The position numbers and the translations under genes were made by a program. This document shows positions 48,850 to 52,433 of a stretch of DNA of 52,433 nucleotides, piece by piece (the stretch's first letter is position 1; each line of letters begins with the position of its first letter). Origin of the DNA: JAEYFP01 sp047602645 (GTDB lineage Bacteria > Bacillota > Clostridia > Lachnospirales > Lachnospiraceae); the NCBI GenBank assembly GCA_047602645.1, contig JASGGU010000016.1:1-52433 (forward strand), in the 5' to 3' direction. The notes beneath the pieces were generated by a model that did not search any database, was not told where the DNA came from, and saw nothing but the letters and a program-made list of their open reading frames with translations.

Positions 48850-50595
48850 ATGAAACAAGAAAAGACACAAAGCCCATTCAGAAGGCTTATGGAATTTGCA
48901 TCGCGTCATAAAAGAAAATATGCAGCCTCTGTGCTTCTTGCAATTGTCGGTGTTGCCGCCGGACTGATTCCCTATGTGGGCGTATCCCGGATTATCATTC
49001 ATCTGCTTTCCGAAACCGGAAGCAATTTGAAGTTTTATTTGATATGGTGCGGCATTTCGGGCGGCGGGATGATCCTCAAAACAATTTGTATGAACTGGTC
49101 GACAGCCCTGTCCCATGAGGCAACATTCTCAGTGATTGCCGAGGTACGCACCAGACTGGCCGAAAAGCTGGCGCTTGTCCCCATGGGGTATGTACTTGAG
49201 ACACCGTCCGGCGCGTTCAAGAACATTATTGTGGAAAAGGTGGACAGTCTGGAAACCCCGCTGGCGCATGTTTTTCCTGAAATGACCTCCAATCTTTTCA
49301 TTCCGCTGGGTATTATGATCTACCTGTTTATTCTGGATTGGCGGATGGCACTGGTTTCGCTGATCACACTTCCGCTCGGATTCATCTTCTATCTGATGAT
49401 GATGCGGGATTATCCGGAAAAATATGCCGCTGTTATGAAAGCAGGCAAGCACATGAGCGGAACCATGGTAGAATACATAAATGGCATTGCGGTTATCAAA
49501 GCCTTCAACCAGTCCACAAAATCTTACACCAAGTTCACCGATTCAGTAAAGGCAAATGTAACGATTGTTTTGGACTGGATTCACTCCACGCAGATCTACT
49601 CCGCCATTTCACAAGGTGTCTGGCCGGCTGTACTGCTGGGGGTGCTGCCTCTCGGATGCCTGTTTTACACGAACGGCTCATTGGAGGGCGGAGAATTTAT
49701 CACAGTGATGATCCTGTCCCTTGGTATTTGTGCACCGATTTTATCTGCCATGATCTATACGGATGATCTCGCAAAAATCGCTGCTGTTGTGGGTGAGGTG
49801 GGACAGGTGCTGGATTTGCCTGAGCTGAACCGTCCCAAGGAAAACAAAAAGCTTAAGAATCGGAATATTGTGCTCGAACATCTTTTCTTTTCCTACGGAA
49901 AGGAAGAAGTCCTCTCGGATGTAAATCTGGAAATCAGGGAGGGATCCGTTACTGCCTTTGTCGGGCCTTCCGGCGGAGGAAAGTCCACCATTGCGAAGCT
50001 GATCGCTTCCTTCTGGGATGTCGGCAGAGGACGTATTACACTGGGCGGTACAGATGTCCGGGACATACCCCTGAAACAGCTGATGAACGAGATTACCTAT
50101 GTATCACAAGACAATTATTTATTTAATGATACGATCCGCAACAATATCCGCATGGGAAAACCGGGTGCCGGAGATCGTGAAGTCGAAGCGGCTGCAAAGG
50201 CGTCCGGCTGCCATGATTTTATTATGAAGCTGGAGCACGGCTATGAGACCGTTGCGGGAGGTGCCGGAGGCCGGCTTTCCGGGGGAGAACGACAGCGTAT
50301 TGCAATTGCCCGGGCAATGCTTAAGGATGCGAACATCATTATCTTCGACGAGGCAACCGCCTACACCGATCCGGAAAACGAAGCGGTCATTCAGGAGGCG
50401 GTATCCAGGCTCATCCGCGGCAAAACACTGATTGTCATTGCACACCGGCTGTCCACCATCATCGATTCGGATAAGATTGCGGTAATTGAAAAGGGCAGGG
50501 TTGCGGCAGAGGGAACGCATGAGATGCTGCTGGCGGACTGTGAGCTGTACCGCCGCATGTATACCGCACATGCGGAAGTACGCGACGCATCTTGA
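48850..50595 (+). CDS. heterodimeric ABC exporter, subunit 1
   Basis: Half-transporter of 581 residues: six-helix membrane domain (about 1-310), then an ATPase domain. Walker A is GPSGGGKST, signature LSGGERQR, Walker B IIIFDEATAYTD and H-loop IAHRLST. The catalytic Glu after Walker B is present. I prefer the ATG at 48850 (GAGG nine bases upstream); an ATG at 48844 lies too close to that site. It pairs with the next gene, with a TetR upstream. Substrates of such pairs include drugs, lipids and peptides; none is indicated. Confidence 0.93.
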   Translation: MKQEKTQSPFRRLMEFASRHKRKYAASVLLAIVGVAAGLIPYVGVSRIIIHLLSETGSNLKFYLIWCGISGGGMILKTICMNWSTALSHEATFSVIAEVRTRLAEKLALVPMGYVLETPSGAFKNIIVEKVDSLETPLAHVFPEMTSNLFIPLGIMIYLFILDWRMALVSLITLPLGFIFYLMMMRDYPEKYAAVMKAGKHMSGTMVEYINGIAVIKAFNQSTKSYTKFTDSVKANVTIVLDWIHSTQIYSAISQGVWPAVLLGVLPLGCLFYTNGSLEGGEFITVMILSLGICAPILSAMIYTDDLAKIAAVVGEVGQVLDLPELNRPKENKKLKNRNIVLEHLFFSYGKEEVLSDVNLEIREGSVTAFVGPSGGGKSTIAKLIASFWDVGRGRITLGGTDVRDIPLKQLMNEITYVSQDNYLFNDTIRNNIRMGKPGAGDREVEAAAKASGCHDFIMKLEHGYETVAGGAGGRLSGGERQRIAIARAMLKDANIIIFDEATAYTDPENEAVIQEAVSRLIRGKTLIVIAHRLSTIIDSDKIAVIEKGRVAAEGTHEMLLADCELYRRMYTAHAEVRDAS

Positions 50596-50609
50596 GAGGA
50601 GGGATCGCT

Positions 50610-52349
50610 TTGCTTGCTATCTTTAAAAAATTTTTCCGGTTTGCGGACAGCCAGAAATCAAAATGGATAAAAAGCATTATTTTTACTCTGTTTAAGTCTG
50701 TTTTTGCATCAATCCAGCTTCTTGCCATCGCCGTCGTGCTGCGCGCAATTGCCACGGATTCCGTGACCCGCACGACTGCACTTAAGTCTTTTGGAATTAT
50801 GCTGGTAAGCATCATCGGTACTATTATCATGCGGCATCTGGCTCAAAGCAGCCAGTCCACCGGATGTTATCTCATGAGCGGAGATAAACGTATACAGATT
50901 GGTGACCGCCTGAAACTGATGCCCATGGGGTATTTTAACAGCCACAGTCTGGGCAATATCACCGCTGCTGCTACCTCCACCATGGAGGACATTGAAAACA
51001 CCGCGCCGCGCATTATTGTGAGCTATCTCAACGGTCTGATCCACGGATTTGTCATGACCCTTGCACTGATTGCCTTTGAGTGGCAGATCGGACTGATTGC
51101 CATGGCGGGATTGGTATTCTTCCTGCTTATTAACAGCCTGCTTCATAAGCGTGCACGCAAGGCATCACAGCTTAGGCAGGAAACTCAGGCCGAGCTGGTA
51201 GATGCGGTGCTGGAATACATACAGGGCATGAGCGTTGTAAAATCTTTCGGAACGGAGGCGGCAGCCGGACAAAAAATTCACCGGACAATTGCCGACAGTG
51301 AACGCAAAAACATCGGTCTGGAAAAAAAGACAATTCCGTTTATGACCGTACAGCAGCTTATCCTGCGTGTGATCAGCACAATGATGATCACTTTGTCGGT
51401 GGTGCTCTGCTTTTATGGGGCTATGGAGCTTTCTGTCTGCCTTCTGATGCTTCTTTCCGGTTTTCTTGTGTTCAGCGAGCTGGAGAGTGGCGGCAGTATG
51501 TCTGCTTTCCTGCGTCTGATCGACGCCTCCATTGATCGGGTGGAGGAAATACAAAAAATTCCGGTCATGGACCTTGAAGGAATGCAGCAAGAACCCGGTA
51601 ACATGGAGATTTCCTTCCATGACGTCTCCTTCTCCTACGGTGAAAAAACAATTATCGACCATGTCAGCCTTACGATACCCGCAAAAACGACCACCGCGAT
51701 TGTGGGGCCGTCCGGAAGCGGAAAGACCACACTATGCAGCCTGCTCGCCCGCTTTTGGGATGTAGACAAGGGCAGTATTGTTTTGGGCGGTACGGATCTT
51801 CGCAAGTATAGACTGGACAGTCTTCTGCAAAACATCAGCATCGTATTTCAGCAGGTATATTTATTCAATGATACCATCGCCAATAATATCCGGTTCGGAA
51901 AGCCGGAAGCCACGCGGGAGGAGGTGATGGAAGCTGCAAAAAAGGCCTGCTGCCATGAGTTTATAAGCCTGCTCCCAAACAGTTATGACACGGTCATCGG
52001 AGAGGGAGGCGCCACGCTTTCAGGCGGTGAAAAGCAGCGTATTTCCATTGCTCGTGCGCTCTTGAAGGATGCGCCTATCATTATATTGGACGAGGCAACC
52101 GCAAATGTTGACCCGGAAAACGAAAATGCTCTGCAGCAGGCAATCGCTCAGCTGACCAGAGACAAGACTGTGATTATGATTGCACACCGCCTCAAAACGG
52201 TACGAAATGCCGATCAGATCATCGTGCTGGACGCAGGAAAAATTGTACAGTCCGGCACTCACGATGAGTTGTTCGCACAAAAAGGACTTTATGCGGACTT
52301 TATTCACATCCGCGAAAGAGCTGTCGGCTGGAAAATTACCGGCTCATAA
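50610..52349 (+). CDS. heterodimeric ABC exporter, subunit 2
   Basis: Half-transporter of 579 residues with the same layout: membrane domain to about residue 310, then Walker A GPSGSGKTT, signature LSGGEKQR, Walker B IIILDEATANVD and H-loop IAHRLKT. Both sites of the pair look active. The start is TTG at 50610, six bases after GGAGGG; no suitable ATG is nearby. It begins 14 bp after the stop codon of subunit 1. Heterodimer formation is inferred from the tandem arrangement. Confidence 0.92.
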   Translation: MLAIFKKFFRFADSQKSKWIKSIIFTLFKSVFASIQLLAIAVVLRAIATDSVTRTTALKSFGIMLVSIIGTIIMRHLAQSSQSTGCYLMSGDKRIQIGDRLKLMPMGYFNSHSLGNITAAATSTMEDIENTAPRIIVSYLNGLIHGFVMTLALIAFEWQIGLIAMAGLVFFLLINSLLHKRARKASQLRQETQAELVDAVLEYIQGMSVVKSFGTEAAAGQKIHRTIADSERKNIGLEKKTIPFMTVQQLILRVISTMMITLSVVLCFYGAMELSVCLLMLLSGFLVFSELESGGSMSAFLRLIDASIDRVEEIQKIPVMDLEGMQQEPGNMEISFHDVSFSYGEKTIIDHVSLTIPAKTTTAIVGPSGSGKTTLCSLLARFWDVDKGSIVLGGTDLRKYRLDSLLQNISIVFQQVYLFNDTIANNIRFGKPEATREEVMEAAKKACCHEFISLLPNSYDTVIGEGGATLSGGEKQRISIARALLKDAPIIILDEATANVDPENENALQQAIAQLTRDKTVIMIAHRLKTVRNADQIIVLDAGKIVQSGTHDELFAQKGLYADFIHIRERAVGWKITGS

Positions 52350-52433
52350 AGCTTCACTATCACTTTAATGGAGGATATAAGATTGAAAATGAGAAGTAGA
52401 GGGTATCCATTACCTTAAGCACACGGCAAATAA
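52350..52433. other. window end, no gene resolved
   Basis: A GGAGG site near 52370 is followed by a TTG frame of only 11 codons before a stop. It may be the leader of a gene beyond the window; I see nothing I can support. Confidence 0.5.

Noticed and set aside
1..52433. CRISPR arrays, tRNA/rRNA genes, transposases, phage or integrase genes
   Set aside because: I saw no spaced direct repeats, cloverleaf-like segments or recognisable mobile-element proteins. A tRNA or covariance scan would settle the RNA part.

Overview
The window looks like a chromosome segment of an anaerobic, amino-acid-fermenting Clostridia member, most likely a gut Lachnospiraceae relative. The signs are clostridial Shine-Dalgarno sites (AGGAGG), sigma-A promoters with TTGACA boxes, glycyl-radical and Stickland-type enzymes, and many ribose/galactose-type sugar ABC systems. 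I see no rRNA, tRNA, CRISPR, IS element, phage gene or origin. Naming the species would need a database search.

Layout. 1-2.97 kb: a beta-glucoside PTS permease (cut by the window edge) and its LicT/BglG antiterminator, with a textbook RAT/terminator switch between them. 3.07-6.4 kb: small redox and housekeeping genes (flavoprotein, YqhD-type alcohol dehydrogenase, CrcB, a Gfo/Idh/MocA oxidoreductase). 6.6-17.7 kb: a nine-gene operon with a divergent LacI regulator. It pairs a sugar-type ABC importer with a 3-oxidising Gfo/Idh/MocA enzyme, two TIM-barrel epimerase/lyase-like proteins and a small beta-sandwich protein. Together these match the known gut C-glycoside deglycosylation enzymes (DfgAB/DgpABC type).

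17.9-27.5 kb: a second large operon. A YesM/YesN-like two-component pair comes first, then a nucleotide-binding cassette protein that has lost every ATPase motif and a matching permease, then a complete sugar ABC importer and a metallo-beta-lactamase-fold hydrolase. The short, sensorless histidine kinase beside a dead transporter pair suggests a transporter-based sensor.

27.6-34.1 kb: an autoregulated-looking TetR operon with an FGGY kinase, class II aldolase, GtrA protein, GSA-aminomutase-like aminotransferase and iron alcohol dehydrogenase. 34.2-39.3 kb: a D-proline reductase operon (prdC, prdA, a small protein, prdB, prdF) in which the catalytic selenocysteine of PrdB is replaced by an ordinary Cys codon. 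39.4-47.2 kb: an amino-acid ABC importer split into convergent units, a LysR regulator, and trans-4-hydroxy-L-proline dehydratase HypD with its activase HypE. The HypD active-site residues fall at the same numbers as I recall for the characterised enzyme. Together 34-47 kb reads as a hydroxyproline/proline reductive (Stickland) locus: Hyp to pyrroline-5-carboxylate (HypD), to L-Pro (ProC, not in the window), to D-Pro (PrdF), to 5-aminovalerate (PrdAB with PrdC).

47.3-52.4 kb: two divergent TetR regulators and a heterodimeric ABC exporter. Several leaders hold hairpins that are probably regulatory: the bglP RAT, tandem long hairpins before the amino-acid binding protein, an attenuator-like terminator before the amino-acid permease, and a hairpin family shared by three intergenic regions.
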